From Cloeon dipterum (Eukaryota > Arthropoda > Insecta > Ephemeroptera > Baetidae): a DNA stretch of 64,000 bases. Shown in pieces: positions 37,642-50,329 of this stretch (positions are counted from its first letter, which is position 1; each line of letters starts with the position of its first letter). The notes below the pieces were generated by a model. The model was not told the DNA's origin and did no database searches. It was given only the letters and a program-made list of their open reading frames with translations. The DNA is taken from assembly GCF_949628265.1 (NCBI RefSeq), contig NC_088788.1:15128001-15192000 (forward strand). Direction: 5' to 3'. A program made the translations under genes and the position numbers.

Positions 37642-39047
37642 TGTTGCTTTAAAAAATATTGAGGCTTTATAAAGCATTTTTTAAAATGCTCAAACAATGT
37701 CGAACGAGGAAGTGGAATTTGTCCTGGTTACAAAATAATGCCAGATTTACGTAACCTTTTAACGTAATGTTGGTGTTTTTGACTTTTTTAAATAATATCT
37801 TTTGTTTGGAACGTTACACTGTAGCCAATCAGGAGAAGAATTTTCAGCAAATGCTTTTTACATCATACTTAAATGATTACATTTTAAAGGTAAATGATGA
37901 AATATTATCTGATATATTAGGTAATATAAAAAAATTTTCAAGAGTTTTTCATAATTATTGGAACTCATTTCTGTAAAAGAAGGATAGCAGAAGATTTTTT
38001 CAACCAACTTTTTTTTAAAAAAAATAATCTGACCCATTTGAGCATATTTAGAGTTTTTTTTGCAAGTTTTCGTTGCAAGTGGCACAAAAAATATTAAATA
38101 GCTTAAAATTAGTTGTGCTTATTTCACTGTCTCATGTCTTTTGGAAGCTTATAATGCAAATTTTGATCGTATAAAAGTCCAATTGATAGTTTTTGGTATT
38201 CATTTCTAGTTTTGGTTTATATTTTATTATTTTTTCAAAATAATGATAAAAAGTATATCAGGTTTTTTCTTAAAAAAGCAAATTAAAATATAATATTAAA
38301 TTAGACTATTTAATAAAAAGAACGGTTTAGTATTGATCGTGAACGAGGCTATTATTTAACAGCAGAGGGTATTGGTGCAATACTATCCTACTCGCACTAA
38401 AAGGTTTCCAATCGTATTAATTGATTTCGGGTAATATTGAATATTTTTGTTGAAAATACAAATACTTAGAAAATGTTTTTGTCAGTCAAATTTTTAATTA
38501 CAGTTGAAAAATCCATACTCGACACCTTTTTTAATTTTCCACTAAATTAGGACTAAATTTATACTTCTAGCCAAAATAATGACACTTATACATGATTCTC
38601 CTTGAAGTATATCGTTTTTGCAATATTATGCTAGTTCTGCTCTCCGTTTCTTAAAATTATATTGATTGTATAAGACTTTGACTTTGAAACAACAAAGTAA
38701 ATAAACAAATATTAAGTAATATATTATATTCCTTAATTATTCAATTACAAAATTTGTTAGATTTGATGATATCGTCGGTTTTAACTGTAGTGGAAAGTAA
38801 AAGAATGATTATAACTGAGAGAAATCGCACATTTCTGATTATAATGTGGCGTAGTAAGCAAATCTGATAAGGTGAGCCAACAATTTTCCTGAATTTAGCT
38901 TAAGATTTTCTATTAAATGCGGATAAAATATTTGACAATATTTTACATGACAAATACGATCAATGGAAATTAAAACCTTTTCAACAAGATCTGTTTCGCA
39001 GAGAATTCAAGAAAAAGACAATAAAGATTAACGCATTTCGTACTCAC

Positions 39048-39330
39048 TTCTGTGGTGGACTGAGTGCTCAAGAGCTTCTTACGGCCGGCATGACTCTTCC
39101 CAGGAGTCGGCGGTCGGTGGTCGCGGCGAAAGGAAGGAGGGGTGCGTGCGTCCGGCGCGGCCGTTGCAGCTGCTGTGAGCGCGAGACAAGAGCAGAACAC
39201 TCCCTATGCCCAACGGAGACGCTGCCTCACTTGGCTGAATGGAGGCCGAGCGCGCGCCACCAGCGTGCCCCAACCCCCACCAACCCCGCGCGCGCACCGT
39301 GACGTCACGCTCGCCCACCTGGCTGTGCAC
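39048..39330 (-). promoter_or_regulatory. Probable untranslated leader exon and promoter of the GPCR gene
   Basis: A GC-rich island just upstream of the minus-strand GPCR ends in a consensus donor (CAGAA|GTGAGTA, GT at 39047-39046). The first coding exon starts at an acceptor, so an upstream untranslated exon must exist, and this is the nearest good candidate (1.75-kb intron). A CRE-like TGACGTCA core lies near 39301-39308. A 100-codon minus-strand ORF here has no domain and is not taken as coding. Confidence 0.4.
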
Positions 39331-39495
39331 CTTTATCTTCTCTCTCGCAACGCGCTCTGATGCATGACTCCACTGCACTTCTGCGTTTTGTCTTTATATT
39401 ATTTTTCATTTCATTATGTGTATGCATAATGTTGAGTAAATGATTTGGGAGAATTAATTAGGAAATAATAAACAAGGGTTCAGCAAGGAAACGGG

Positions 39496-39726
39496 CGGGG
39501 AGGCGCACCGGCGCTGACTCACCACTAGCTGGTTTTCGCACCTATCCCAGTGGCTTTAGGGACAAATGTCTGGCATTTCAATAAAAGCCCTCGGTGCGGG
39601 GTGGCAAAAAGATGGCTACATTGGGCCCAAACTCCTCTGCGGCCACTCGGGTCTAATGTTATCCGCTCGGCGGTGTTATTGGGATCTGGTGAGCTCATTG
39701 ACCACAGGACGTGCTGAGCAGAGTTT
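39496..39726 (+). repeat. Dispersed repeat family A, copy 2
   Basis: Contains GGGGAGGCGCACCGGCGCTG, CCAGTGGCTTTAGGGACAAA, TTGGGCCCAAACTCCTCTGC, ATGTTATCCGCTCGGCGGTG and GTGAGCTCAT, ending GTGCTGAGCAGAG. It is collinear with 47627-47844 over the whole length and with 22651-22909 in blocks. There is no ORF and no obvious flanking duplication. Confidence 0.85.
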
Positions 39727-42700
39727 GCAAGTTTGTTAAAATAAACGCATCCGACCTAGAAAACTTTCCAAACAAGTTTCACAGAGTATTTTTAAAAATC
39801 CAGAAAATAATATATTCATTGAAAGTCTTAGCTCACACAGTAAATTTAGCAATGACCAATAACAAAGGATGTGACAGAGTGCCTTTTTTCATCAGTTTTG
39901 ATTTGAACTATTTATTTAATTTATTGTACTTTGTACGTAGCATAAATTATTTTTTTCTAAAGGGAATTTACGACTCAGTGTTTTAAATAATGGTAATGAA
40001 ATTTCGTGCAGCCTTGCTAAAGTCTACAAACATATGATTATTCCAGACATTAAAAAATGACAAATTGATTTATTCATCTGGCCATTTTTATAAAATCCAT
40101 CGTATGTAAAATGAGGCTTTTAAATTTAATTTTAAAAGCTATCCTCATGTTAAAAGCCATTTTGTATCTCTGCAAAGCTCAATGACACATTTCTTTCTCT
40201 TTCTGTAGTACTGGAATTTAATTAATTGACTGCAAATTAAAAATTGCATTCTATAACAATTTCTTTTTTGGATATTTCAGGGACTTTTGAAACTACTAGT
40301 GGTGTGAGGAAGGTTTGTAGAGGTTAGGATTCAACAAAAGTAACAGACTTTGTTTTCATGTTGGATTTACATTAATTATACCAAAAGAAGAGTTTACAAA
40401 AATTGTCCCGAACAATTAATCAGAGGGAATGTTGATTACTAATCTTTACTTTCCTTAGGCTTGAGGAATCTAACGATATTTATATATATCATCTTAACAA
40501 TGATTTCCAACCAAGAAAAATTTATGAAGTAATCGTTAAAATAGACGTCTAATGTGGTTTGAGGTTCTCCACTTCCAAGAACGTCACCGTTACAAAAAAG
40601 ATAACTATATCTGATTTAATATTTCAGGAAGCCTAAAGCAAACGATGATACATAATCACTGAACAGAAATTCTCAAATGGCTCTTCCATATGTAGTGACA
40701 GATTGATAAAAAATTCGATTTCGTGCTAGTGTCTGCTTCCCCTCTGGGCACATCATTCACTTTGATTATTTCACACAAAATGAAAAGTCAAATTTCACAA
40801 TAGTTCACAATGTTCAACCTTACTGGGAAATACAGTCTGTATAGGTGGCTATAACGAATTTTCAATATTTAATTGGAATTCCGAGCTCCAATGTAAATAA
40901 ACACTGAACTTGATTGGACCATTTTGCTCTCGTCATCTGAGGCGAAACATTCATTTCCGATGAATTTGCTCAGCGAACCGCGCGGTGGAAAGCTCACCTG
41001 CGATATTCCCACGCGCGGAATATGTATTCAAATCGATTCGATTAACATTCAAATGCGGACTCCTCTCTTTGACTCACTCAGGAGCTTTCTGAAGTGGAAA
41101 TCCAATCGCAGAAATTTCAAAATTGCATATCTTCCAACGCGAAAACAAAAGGAAATTCGATTCAAAGTTTACAATTAATTGACAATATTTGCACATAAGT
41201 TCATGTTGTGTTGGCGTTGATGTTAATTTCCAAGCTGGATAAATATGGGGAAAGGGTTGGTTTCCTTGTTCCAGATACAAAGCGGAATTTTGTCCTCGTT
41301 TGCTTTAGCCTCAAGGGAAACAGTGACAAAACATTTTATTATTTCTCTCTCTGCCTTGCAAGATGGGCAACACGCGAACGCGCGTTGTGTCCACCGAGAG
41401 CGGAAAAACGCGCACTTCTATTGACTTTTCCTCTCGCGCAGCACTGGTAAAAAAAGAAGCACGAGAGTTTACCTGTTGAAAGCACGCAAAAATTATTTAT
41501 TATTTTAAATAGGGCGAGTGCACGAGAAAGCTTTTCGCTCCGCAGCAGTGCGACGAAAAAGAAGCGAAGTGAGCTAGACAAGTTGGAAAAGCTGACATTA
41601 CGCAATGTGTCTTTTAGATGCTCGGATGAAAATCAATGGAACATCCATTAATCGAGGTAAATCATTTAGTTAGAAGGCAATACCGGTCACAAAAAATTCT
41701 TTTGAGCATAGGCGATGGTTGCTTTTTTCATTTCATATTAGGGCCGTTTGCTTGATCGTCTGCATGTTGCGAGAATAGAACATCATTTTGCAGGTTCAGC
41801 AGCAGACAAATTAACAAATTTTAATACGGGTGAGTGGCCGAAAAGCTTCTGCTTCTGGGATTTTCCTGCGTCGTACATTAAGAAGCAACCCGTGCGCCAA
41901 ATAATGCAATGGGTGGGCGTCGTCTCAAGCGGGAAAACGTGTGGGCTTTCGCTTGCGTTCCGATATGCGGCAAACTAGGCCTCAAAGGGAGTCGATTTTA
42001 CGCGCCTGCGGCAAAAGCAATATAGAAAATTATAATTACTCTGATTCTGACATAGCTTGTCGAACCGGAGGGACATGTCTTTGCTAAAGTGATGATCAGC
42101 CGACAAGGAAAGGGACTATAAAATTATGCCAATTGCAGAACGGCTTATCTTATAATCACTGTTTTACCATGTGTGTAATTAGCAATTTTCTGTTATTTGA
42201 AATTCATAAAATAGCAGGAATTATCAATTTTTTACAGCGAGAAAGGTGGTGAAATTTTCAATTATTTACTAGTTTATATAAAAAATTTCCCTCTCCCTAA
42301 TTTTGCTAATTTTAAGAAACGGCCGTTTCATAAATTTACTTGTGCTTTATCAGTAATTATTGAAACTCGCAAATAACTTTAATCAAACGCTCACGAGTAG
42401 TAGTGAAAAAACAATAATGTTCAGATTAACCTCAGCAAAACCCCTTTTTTGCTAGTTTTGGCAGAAATATAAGATATAATATATATATAATTTTCATCAA
42501 ACAAATATTGAGCTAAAAAAGTCAAGCTCACCGCGAGGCTATATAATGTTTGAAATTGCAAACGCGAGGAAATAAATTGATGCGTGGGTGCGAACGTAAT
42601 CGCTCTATTTTCTTGTCGAGACAAAACAAACTTGCTCTCGTTCCTGAAGCAGAAATACGACGGACTCGCGCCCTTTGCCGAGACCCTAGACACACACGTA

Positions 42701-45700
42701 TTCTATTTATACGAATCTTTTCATCTCGCTGCGAGAATGACGTCGCCAAATGAAAATGAATTTCTTCCGTTTTCATCGCGAAAATAGAATGCTAATGCCG
42801 CATTGTGCGCGCGAACGAGATCCGAGAGAGACACCTTGAGTCTTCCGCTGCGCGCTCTCTGGTTACAAGCAGGTCTGCCGCGGGCCCCAGGAAGCGCGCA
42901 ATTCGCGAAACCAGCGCAGCGCCGCGTGTAATCCAAACACGTTCGTTCTTTTCATGTCATGCTACGCCGACCCCTCGCCCGTCATCTTGGGTTTCACATC
43001 TTAGTCAGAAAAAAAGAAATCTGTTCTAAATTTAAAGGAATTGGTATTTATTTTATTTTTATTTACATTTTTTTAGGGGAAAATCTGCAAATAATGTTTT
43101 TTTTTCAAATTTATATTTCAAAAGTAAATAAGATAGATATGATATTGGAGCTTTTGGAACTTCGATATTATATGAGAAGAAGGAGTAGTTTTCCAAATGG
43201 TGTGAGTCGGTTTTCCGAAAATATAACCTGAATTTGATATAAATATGTTTTACAAGACACAATTATTCCTTTATTCTTGCTCTAAATTATCTCAAAATTA
43301 ATAATTGGTTCGTGCAATCAAGTAAATTGTGCTAAATTCTCTTTAACGAAAAATGTTAATTTGCTTTAGATTTAAAATTTTCAGTTCTTCAAAGCTTTTT
43401 AAAATGTATTATTTAAAAAAAGTTCAAGCCAATTTAGTACGAAGTTCAAGACCACAGATTTTTCCACAAAGAAGACCTTAATGCGGCGGTAAATTCTAGA
43501 AATCACTCCCAATCCCGTTGCCGGATATATTTTTCCTTATTTTAACCTTTAGGTGTGCTTTCTATACATAATCACAAAGAAATCGAATGAGGATGCGTTC
43601 AGAGTGTCAGACCCTGTTGTAGTGATTGGAGTGGTGTTTGTTTTGCCCTGGTGCGTGTTTATCTAGGTAAATAGCTGGCAAGTTAGATAAACTGGAAGCG
43701 CGCGCCGAGGCGTGGCCCGCGAATTTCGACTCTCACGTTTCGCGTGTTTTTGCATAACTCGCCTCTGCTCAGATTACACTCCCTCGCTCGAGCGATCGCC
43801 ACTGCACAGCAAAGAGTAAGACCATATTTATATGTATTTATAATACGTAATTGACGGTCTCTTGCATAGGCAACTGGTCCGACTCGAGCGTCCAGCGGGT
43901 TGCGAAACGACGCACTGGAGCAGATGGATATAAATGATTATTATTTTCTAATTTCACTCTGGGAAAAGAAACAATAATTGAAGTTTCTATTTTCAGGATT
44001 GTTTTATATCGGACAATTTTTTATTTGAAATGGTGCAGATTTCCTTTAAAAAGCGAAGAAATACCCCAATCTATTACATACTTATTTATTTATTCACCAA
44101 ATTAATATTACCACCATAAAACATCGAGTGAATAAAACAACTGAAACTTGTAACTTGTATGTTCCACACATATAAAGAAGAGCAAATGATTTAAAAATTA
44201 CATAATACACATAAGCAAGCAACACTTGCCTATGTGTGAATACCAGATTTACATTTAAATGTGTCGCTTTTATGGATTGGGGTTAAAGGAAATAAACATT
44301 ATTTGGTTCATTCTTTAAAAATAATTCCGTTCATTAATAATTTATCGAGAAATTCAGCCAAAAGCTAGAGGCAGCTATAGCCAGGTTAATTTAATTGTTT
44401 GGTCTATTAGATCCCAACCAGGATGAGCCTCAGAAATATTGAAAAGCATCTTAAGCATGTTTTTCCATGCATTTAATTTTAAAATTCTCTACAAACAATC
44501 GTGTATAATGCTTGGATATTTAGGAATTCTCCCAAGTATATCTCTTCGATTCCTAGCACTTGGAACAAATTTATTGAGCAACAAGAAAAAATGCCATAAC
44601 GCCTTTGACTGGTATTGCTTTCTCTCGGAAGAAGCGAGAAGCCATAAATCATTGCTGACAAAAAAGGTTTTTGCACGGCATGTGTGTGGTGGCGCGCGTT
44701 AACCACGCTGCCGGCTGGCTAAATCGATTTTGGATTGTGTTGGCATCTCCAAACGGATTAATTAACAGCCGCGGGCGTGGCTGGCTTAAAGTGATTGATT
44801 ATAGGTCACGGTCCGAAGTTTTTGTTTAGGGGGAGACCACCCTAAAAATGTTCCAAGTTAACGCAAGAAAACGAGAGGAAAAATCAAAAGTGGGAACTGA
44901 AAACTTGATAATTTTTATTTTCAGTGCTGAAACGTTACAAAGCTGTCAGATCGATTCATACAGGGCAAGATATTATCCTGAAATTTATTGTCAGTAAAGG
45001 AGCAAAATCTAGCTGAATCGAGATTTATTTATTTTATTGAAGTTCGTCTTTTTCCTTGATTTTAATATGGAAACCTTGCATTCAGCTGGAGAAAAATGCC
45101 CAGAAATGTTAAGCACCATTCGTTTTATTGGAAAACATTTGCAAAAAATATTTGTATGGTTGGGATTATAAGGCATTTCTTCTCACAAAAAAGACGGTTT
45201 GGAACAGCTTTCCCCTATTTTTACTACAAATTTTAGTTTTTCACAAATTTTATTTTGCCAATAATAATATTTCTCAGAACATTACAAATCTTAGCATGAT
45301 TTAAGCCTGTTGAGGTCAAGGTTATAGTTTCATTGGTGCATTTCGGATTTAATCTGAAGAAAAATATTCAAACGTATTGGATTTTTCCATGGTCCGAAGC
45401 ATTTTCTAATGTCAATTTGAAGTCAGCATTTGAGTTTAAAGCTCAAAACAAAATTAAAAATACTCCATTTGTATACAAATCTATTTTCCGCAAAACAAAG
45501 ATTTTGTGGCCAAACTCGGCTTAACCATATCTAACATCTGTTTCCGATTACAAAACTATCAAAATTGTAAACAAAACAAGTTCAAACAACGAAAATTTTA
45601 ACTTCCCAACCAAACTTATTAAATATTGAAAATCATAAAGGCCAAAAATTGGTTATTGAGTTTTCTTATTTCAATGAGAAATTCTCTGAAAATATAGCAA

Positions 45701-46782
45701 AAATAGAAATTCCTCGTTGAAAGCCGTCCTTTTATTTATGCCAACTAGTTAAGGCTGTCAACTGCAGCCTAAACTTCCCGCCTACAAAGCGAGTTTGTGC
45801 CATTAATTAGGGCCGCCGAAACCAGTAAGCATATTTAAAAAGACGACTTCAACGCAGAATGTCCGATTATTCTTCTATATCTACGAATTCTAGAGTGCTA
45901 CTTTTAATGCCTAACCCTAAAAATTTGATCTTGTAAAAAGTCATACATGCACTAACAATGTAGACAATTTTACACGCTTTGAATTTTTTTTTCAAGTATC
46001 GAAATCCGGTGTAGTAAAAATTAGTTCATGGCTCCTCACACCATAAATTCACCGTTTAAAGGCACGATCTAGATCGATTTTGGATTGCCAGGAAGCTCAG
46101 TTTTCAAACAACGAAATTTAAATTTATGAGAAGAGGGTGCTGTGGAAGCGATATAGTCTGATGGGATTAATGCAATGGCGGGGCTAATTGGGCGCGACGC
46201 ATAATTCGTGTTTATGCGCGCGCAAATTTTCATTAGCCGCGGGGTGCGCAAAGTGGAAAAGACGGCGGCGGAAAATTTCGCTCCACCGGCGAGATGACGG
46301 ATGAGAGCGAGCAGATTTAGCACTTAATTAAACGCGATTGTGCGGCCAGGGCTCTCTCGGTAGCGCGGGCGGCAGCGACAAAGGCTTCATTAAGGTCAAG
46401 CGCGCGTGCAGTGCAGCTGTGCAAGTGCAGCCAAGCCGACCCAGCCAGCCATCTGAAGAAAGGTGCAGTGCAAAATTAATCTGCCTCCGAGTTGTGATTT
46501 GACATTGAAACGTAAATACGTGAATCAAGCCCCTCAAGGTTTTCCTCTCACCGACTACACCTTTTAATGGAAAAGTTGTTGCTGAGAAGTCGTTACGTGG
46601 CGCGCGCGGCATGATATTTCCAGTACACGAGATCGAGTTTGTTAGGAGTTCAGCAGCAATATTTCACAGCGTAAATCATCAAAAGAGTTGCTCATGTGCG
46701 TATAACGTAGGTAAACCTATAATTAGACCTATTTGTAAGTTTGATCGATTTAACTGGAGATAAAAAGGCAGTATATTAATAA
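39727..46782. other. Long intergenic region, no gene recognised
   Basis: About 7 kb without a supported gene. AT-rich stretches alternate with GC-richer patches near 41.4, 42.6-42.9, 43.7-43.9 and 46.2-46.6 kb that give overlapping ORFs on both strands without known domains. A 13-bp hairpin stem with one mismatch and a 5-nt loop lies at 44207-44237. No splice-consistent exon chain was found. Confidence 0.4.
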
Positions 46783-47177
46783 ATGTTGAATATAATTAAA
46801 ACCAGGCTTCATCCTCGTTGTCAAATTAAAGAGAAATTCGTCTTCTTTATTTCTCGACCAGTTTCGACGTCACCAAGTACGTCCTAATCATGAGTTACAA
46901 TTACAATCAAATAACAAACAATACAATAATGTCACATCTAAAATCATATAAATTCCATACAATTTTTAAAAAACACCCACCTATTCATGAGGCACTTGAG
47001 GCAAGCTCCAAAGACCAAATGTAACAAATTCTAAGCCACCCCTTTGTTAAATAACACGCACATCTCTCATGATTAGGACGTACTTGGTGACGTCGAAACT
47101 GGTCGAGAAATAAAGAAGACGAATTTCTCTTTAATTTGACAACGAGGATGAAGCCTGGTTTTAATTATATTCAACAT
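46783..47177. mobile_element. Foldback element with perfect 112-bp inverted repeats
   Basis: The arm 46783-46894 is the exact reverse complement of 47066-47177 over 112 bp, separated by a 171-bp AT-rich loop with no ORF. Each arm, read outward, contains AATAAA and the string GACGTACTTGGTGACGTCG followed by AAAC. A 15-bp direct repeat (ATATTAATAAATGTT) lies at 46773-46787 and 47209-47223, compatible with a target-site duplication; the left copy overlaps the arm by 5 bp. The perfect identity of the arms points to recent formation or ongoing arm conversion. The outward sequence resembles Penelope-like element termini in general style, but I cannot confirm the class. Confidence 0.8.
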
Positions 47178-47626
47178 GAAAACAACCTCGAGTGGTCGCA
47201 CTTTTCAAATATTAATAAATGTTATTGATATTTAAAGAGAAAATCCTGGTAAATCCTTGTTGCCGTGCAACTTTTGCAAATTCCGGACCAAAAACACGTA
47301 AAAATTAACAGGTGTTTTAACTTTAAAATTCCAGAGCTATAGTCTTAGTATTATTTTAATGAATTAAAACTACATACATGTGATTCGTGCTTATGTAATG
47401 ACCCCATGACGTTTGGAAGCTCAGAAAACATTGCTGATCTTCTTTAATTCAACCAGCCTGTTGGCTCGCATTGTTAAGGAATTGTTAAGGAATTCTCAAG
47501 AGTGTCAAAGCAATGGGAGATATTTGTGCATTTCGGGGATCTAATACTGGCTGCCCAATGTCAGAGATGGCAAAAGGTGGTGAGTTAAGGGACTCGAAAT
47601 TCGAAATGCTCAAATAGCTCAAAGGG

Positions 47627-47844
47627 CTGGGAGGCGCACCGGCACCGACTCGCCACTTGCTGGCTTTCGTACCTTTCCAAAGGCTTTAGGGACAAATATC
47701 TGGCGTTTCAATCAAAGACCCCGGTGTGAGGAGGCGAAAAGAAGCCCAAACTGGGCCCAAGCGCCTATCTCTAATGCTATCCGCTCGGCGGTGTTATTAG
47801 GACCCGGTGAGCTCATAGCCCACGGAATATGCTGAGCAGAGGTT
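47627..47844 (+). repeat. Dispersed repeat family A, copy 3
   Basis: Begins CTGGGAGGCGCACCGGCACC and contains AAGGCTTTAGGGACAAATAT, CTGGGCCCAAGCGCC, CTATCCGCTCGGCGGTGTTA and GTGAGCTCAT, ending TGCTGAGCAGAGGTT followed by AAAAAA. It is nearly collinear with copy 2, with a small deletion in the middle. The run of A after the end is short. Confidence 0.85.
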
Positions 47845-48992
47845 AAAAAATTAAGTTTAGCTTTATTGTTTTTTCATTTTCAAACGCTTGAGGTTATAAT
47901 ATTAAACTTTCTAAGTTGCTGAACTGGTATAAAATAAATGCCAAATCATTTAGCACCAGTTTTTGATGATTTTTAATCGAGACATTGTAGGTAAAAACTA
48001 GTAATCCGGATAATTTGTCCTGTTTTTTTTTCATGATTTTGCTAAAAATCTAGAGATTAACAGTTGCAGCTTGACTGAGTAAAATTGAAACGCAAAAGTG
48101 TCACTCCTTATCTGCAAACGTAAGCTTCTTGTCGCGTCACATAAATGAGTCGCTTTCGGGTCAGTTTGTTTCTATTGGGCGCAGCGAGCGGCTTTCCGGT
48201 CAACACACTGACCTCGAGTCGCTGTGAATTCGACGCCTAACGAGAAGATGGAAAACAAGCCGCGCCAATCAAATCAGCACGACGGCGAGTGGTCAGTGTC
48301 CAGCGCTAATCACTTCTCGTTCCCCTCTTGCAAGAACCAAAAATAGGACAGAAAAATAAGGAACGAGGAAAGTAGTGCGCCGAATTTCCCAGACGGAATT
48401 TCATCAACGACGCGCTTCTTGAAGGTGCACTCGATTCGCTTGAGAAAGCGGAACACGTCGTTATGTTGGACTAGATTCTAAATTGGCCGATGTCTAAAAA
48501 TAATAATTAATCAGGAAATGACAGTCCAACTACCTGAATTTAGGAAACATAAGGAAAGACAAGGAATTATCAACTTTAAGTTTTTACCTCTGTACAAATA
48601 CAGATGTTTAGTTCCGCTAACATTATATTATTTAAAATATTTTATTGTAAGAAAATTTGAAAAAAATCTACAATATCTTAAATATTATTCTAGCTTTTTA
48701 GTTTTTAGTTCTTCAAGAGTTATTGAACCAACGTCTCACCTCTCTTTTAGCATTTATGTTCATATTTGCAATTATTAAGGACAATATATGTGGCAAAATA
48801 GCCCTGCAGATCTATAATAAAGATTATTTTGAAACTAAAATTATGAAATGCGCATATTTCAAATTATTTTCTTCTTGCAGCGATAATTTTTTTAGCCGAT
48901 GTCTTTAATAATAATCCTTTTTACGTTTGCTCTAGTGGCAACCTTAATTTCTAAAGTAAAATGGTCGATCTTGCTCAAAAATTTTCCACCTA
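47845..48992. other. Intergenic, no gene recognised
   Basis: AT-rich with one moderately GC-rich patch near 48140-48450. No coding region supported on either strand. Confidence 0.4.
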
Positions 48993-49550
48993 CTAGGCCG
49001 TTTTTAGCAACTCAACATTTTGGAATCTGAAGCCTGTCAGCTTTACCTTCTCGAGTTTAGGTGCAGACAAGATATTCAAATGGTCAGGTGGATCCTGGCT
49101 ATTGGAAAAACATTAGTTAAAAATACTAAGCTGTGATGAAAGGAAAGTAACCTATCAGTTGCAATCAGAGTCAGTTCTTCCAGCTTGGTGAAAGAAGCCA
49201 TGGTCCGATTAGCGTCGTCGGGCAGCAAATTGATCATGTTGCGCAACTCTAGCAATTCCAAACTCGGACAAAAGGTGCGCATCGATTTGAAATTTATCTT
49301 AATGGTAGATGCTGCGTCACATGCGCAAGAATCAGCGTTTCCAGCTGATCTCCTTTGGATCACTGCAACACACAGCACCACACAGCAGTGACATGCGGCG
49401 GGGTGAGATTTTCTCACCGCTGACTTGCAGTGTTCTTAATATTAGCTCCCAAGTGCAAGATGATTGACAAATGACTATCATCAGGCATTTCAAATTTGGG
49501 ATGTTTAAATATGACTGTAAATTAGCCCCTGAATGTTGGTGGTCTCAAAT
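48993..49550 (-). pseudogene. Leucine-rich-repeat (F-box/LRR-like) gene remnant
   Basis: The last exon 49098-48993 reads DHLNILSAPKLEKVKLTGF then a TAG stop. The exon before it ends at donor GATAG|GTTACT (49152) and reads FCPSLELLELRN, then FTKLEELTLIATD; the junction is in phase. Upstream in that exon the frame changes: QLETLILAHVTQHLPLR, a typical LRR line, is in another frame and runs into TAA. Further upstream, near 49420-49520, EMPDDSHLSIILHLGANIK continues the same style. Several leucine-rich repeats are thus visible, but at least one frameshift interrupts them and no 5' end was found. Best read as a pseudogene or fragment; a missed short intron at the frame change is the alternative. 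Confidence 0.55.
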
Positions 49551-50028
49551 TGTACCTAAAATTGAAAATAAATATACTAATAATTGCAGCGTAAAACTCA
49601 TATTTCCTAACCTTTTTTATCATCACATGAGGAACAGTTAAGATTTTTGATAATTCAATATATTTTATATATCTGCTATATGTCAGTGAGAAATTGTTTC
49701 AACTCATTAGAATGAGTGAGATAAAAACATCTTTACAATATTTTACAAAAGAGAGATTAAAAAATAATATAATAATACAATATTCTGGATATTTAGATAT
49801 TTTTAATTTCACTATTCTATCTTACTAATTGCATTGGGGAAGGAGTTTCATGTAGCAAATTTCTAGTTCCAAACTGCTTTTAATTCATTCTATATAACAA
49901 TGCCAATAAATCAAACTATCTATGACTTTACTATCAGAACTCTCAATGCTGATCTAAAACAAACCACCACACACCCAAAAAATCAAACGATTTGAATTAT
50001 GTAAAAGACATGGAACAATATTTCACAG

Positions 50029-50329
50029 GCAACAACACCCTATTCTGACGTCCTCTTGAAGGTAGAGGTGGTGCCGATCGTGTCCACATCAAATTGCATC
50101 TATATTTGTCTATAGTGGTGGCATAGTCCCGAACGTGATCTGCGCTGGATTTCCCGGCAGCAACGTCGGCGCGTGCATTCGGGACACAGGCGGTCCTCTC
50201 TTTCTCAATGGCGAGCTTCGCAGTATTTTCAATGGACTTGGCTGCGACTTCCCAGTTGCAACATACCCTGACCAGTTCACGGAGGTATCCGCCTTCCGCG
50301 ACTGGGTTTACCAAATCACTGGTCTCTAA
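50029..50329 (+). pseudogene. Serine protease homolog, last exon only, frameshifted
   Basis: After an acceptor (TTTCACAG) the frame reads YSDVLLKVEVVPIVSTSNC then a TAG; shifting by one base gives GGIVPNVICAGFPG, ACIRDTGGPLFLNGELR, FTEVSAFRDWVYQITGL and stop. The match to the last exon of the neighbouring gene (51722-52024) is clear along its length, so one base has been gained or lost near 50115. The catalytic-serine position is threonine (RDTGGP). No exons 1-3 lie upstream. AATAAA overlaps the stop (50329-50334). A relic of tandem duplication. Confidence 0.7.

Noticed and set aside
39079-39378. 100-codon minus-strand ORF near the GPCR leader
   Set aside because: Lies in a GC-rich island, has no domain, and the receptor reading frame starts at its own ATG in the next exon.
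44207-44237. Hairpin with a 13-bp stem and 5-nt loop
   Set aside because: Too short for a microRNA precursor and with one mismatch; expected by chance in tens of kilobases.
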